64,000 nt of DNA, from contig JASBSB010000006.1 of assembly GCA_030149205.1 (NCBI GenBank), positions 186,001-250,000 of the forward strand, read 5' to 3'. How positions within the stretch are numbered: the stretch's first letter is position 1; the number at the start of each line of letters is the position of its first letter. This document shows positions 63,161 through 64,000 of the stretch, piece by piece. Both the position numbers and the translations under genes were made by a program. Source of the stretch: Candidatus Heimdallarchaeota archaeon. Lineage in GTDB: Archaea; Asgardarchaeota; Heimdallarchaeia; Heimdallarchaeales; Kariarchaeaceae. Under the pieces are notes generated by a model, which searched no databases, was not told where the DNA came from, and saw only the letters and a list, made by a program, of their open reading frames with translations.

Positions 63161-64000
63161 TCATGTTACCCTCAGGATTTTCTCGATTGATTCATTTTTT
63201 ATTCTAAAAAAGGGAACTGATGCCATAACTATTGAAAGGCTAAACAATAGCATGGATTCAATAAAGAGAAGACCAAAATCAAATACAAATGCAATTGGAG
63301 GTATTGTCGTTATTCCGATCTGATATCCTAATAATATGTAATAAGTTAAAATGAGCCCTACTGGAATCCCAAGAACCAAGGGTAAGAGTAAAGTTAAGAG
63401 TGATTCCGTAAACATTAAATTCCAGATCGTTTTCAATTTCATTCCCAGAGATCGTAGAATTCCAAACTCTCTCTTTCTCTGATCTAAAATTAAGAATGAA
63501 TAAAAAACTGTACTTGCTAAAGTGAGTGCCAAGACAAATCCTATATCGGTTAAGAACGTCAGAGAGTACGCTCTACCATCAAGACCATTTTTAGTTTTAT
63601 GGAGTTCTGAAATGCTGTCATCAAACTTTAGGATGCCAGGAAATTTGGACACTAAAATCGATCTCAGTTGGTTTGTATCTGTTCCCTGTTTAATTTTAAT
63701 GAATTGGTAATAGGAGAGTGAAAAAAATAAGAGAATTTCTGATTTGGGAACTTGACTTACATTGAACACCGAATTAAAAGTCTCAATTGAAGTTAAGAAA
63801 AACACATTCAGTGCGCTTAGACTTGTTTCTGAAGTTATTAGTTTAGGTAAATAGTGAAATGTCCCAATAGGATTAAGAACTTTATAACTATTAAAAAAAT
63901 CCATGGTGAAGTTTCTTCCAACTTTGATGGACCCTGCGTCTGTTGAACCGGTATAAACATAAGTATTTCCCTTTGTATTTAATGTCTGTTGTATTTCAGG
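63161..64000 (-). CDS. FtsX-family ABC permease, C-terminal part (start beyond window)
   Basis: The frame is open from 63161 to the right edge, so at least 280 residues; the Met at 63904 is internal and the true start is outside. The C-terminal FtsX core is clear: three or four membrane segments with LDQRKREFGILRSLGMKLKTI, the typical turn of double-FtsX permeases, as in the 1080-aa permease at 4.4-7.6 kb. An outward domain precedes it. Probably a second export-type ABC system; its ATPase is not seen. Confidence 0.82.
   Translation of the reverse strand, partial: PEIQQTLNTKGNTYVYTGSTDAGSIKVGRNFTMDFFNSYKVLNPIGTFHYLPKLITSETSLSALNVFFLTSIETFNSVFNVSQVPKSEILLFFSLSYYQFIKIKQGTDTNQLRSILVSKFPGILKFDDSISELHKTKNGLDGRAYSLTFLTDIGFVLALTLASTVFYSFLILDQRKREFGILRSLGMKLKTIWNLMFTESLLTLLLPLVLGIPVGLILTYYILLGYQIGITTIPPIAFVFDFGLLFIESMLLFSLSIVMASVPFFRIKNESIEKILRVT

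Noticed and set aside
1..64000. CRISPR arrays, insertion sequences or integrases
   Set aside because: No regularly spaced repeats, transposase or integrase motifs were found; the three inteins are the only mobile elements.

Overview
The window is about 64 kb of AT-rich, gene-dense archaeal chromosome, very probably from an Asgard archaeon. The evidence is the mix of genes. It has a eukaryote-like actin of about 378 aa, a two-domain gelsolin-like protein, a Rag/Gtr-type small GTPase fused to a roadblock-like domain, and a stand-alone JAMM/MPN+ isopeptidase-like protein. These sit among ordinary archaeal information genes: MCM and GINS, a Hel308/Ski2-type helicase, a type IA topoisomerase, archaeal-type ProS, Kae1 and a geranylgeranyl reductase. 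The complex-I-type subunit B, the SepF-like protein and the low GC make Heimdallarchaeia-like lineages my first guess, but that placement is inference. There is no rRNA, CRISPR array or insertion sequence. The only tRNA I can support is an initiator-type tRNA-Met near the right end.

Layout. 1-9.1 kb: end of a GNAT acetyltransferase, an LRR membrane protein, the gelsolin-like protein, a MacB/FtsX-like ABC export module (permease plus two ATPases, one with a large extra helical domain) and ProS. 9.3-17.5 kb: two unknown proteins, an N6-adenine DNA methyltransferase followed directly by a type IA topoisomerase, and an APC permease. 17.6-23.6 kb: Rag-like GTPase, then GINS and MCM; MCM carries two inteins. 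23.8-30.6 kb: two related zinc-finger membrane proteins, a GNAT, a Hel308-like helicase with a third intein, a small secreted or membrane protein and an HDAC-family deacetylase. 30.6-36 kb: MFS transporter, HTH regulator, a secretion-type ATPase with its membrane partner, the JAMM protein and a GNAT.

36-47.2 kb: an acidic unknown protein, 3-hydroxyacyl-CoA dehydrogenase, a HEAT-like protein, a zinc-ribbon coiled-coil protein, a PanE-like reductase, an orphan NuoB, a Gfo/Idh/MocA oxidoreductase, a longin-like/TPR-like/roadblock-like protein and actin. 47.4-57.5 kb: DCC-family protein, DUF99, MFS, arginase, HIT, small Cys-rich protein, hexapeptide protein, Nudix-MBL fusion, peroxiredoxin, cobalamin adenosyltransferase, orphan HPt protein, 2Fe-2S ferredoxin, SepF-like protein and Kae1. 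57.5-64 kb: geranylgeranyl reductase, CofE, DHPS-like protein, dihydroorotate dehydrogenase, two unknown proteins, tRNA-Met and the end of another FtsX-type permease that runs off the window.

How the genes relate. Most are single genes or pairs with their own promoters. Many starts lie about 24-30 nt from the centre of a TATA-like box, which implies leaderless mRNAs; several of these starts are GTG and are chosen here on that basis. A few genes, such as actin, have a GGTGA Shine-Dalgarno instead. The cytoskeleton and signalling genes are dispersed rather than clustered.
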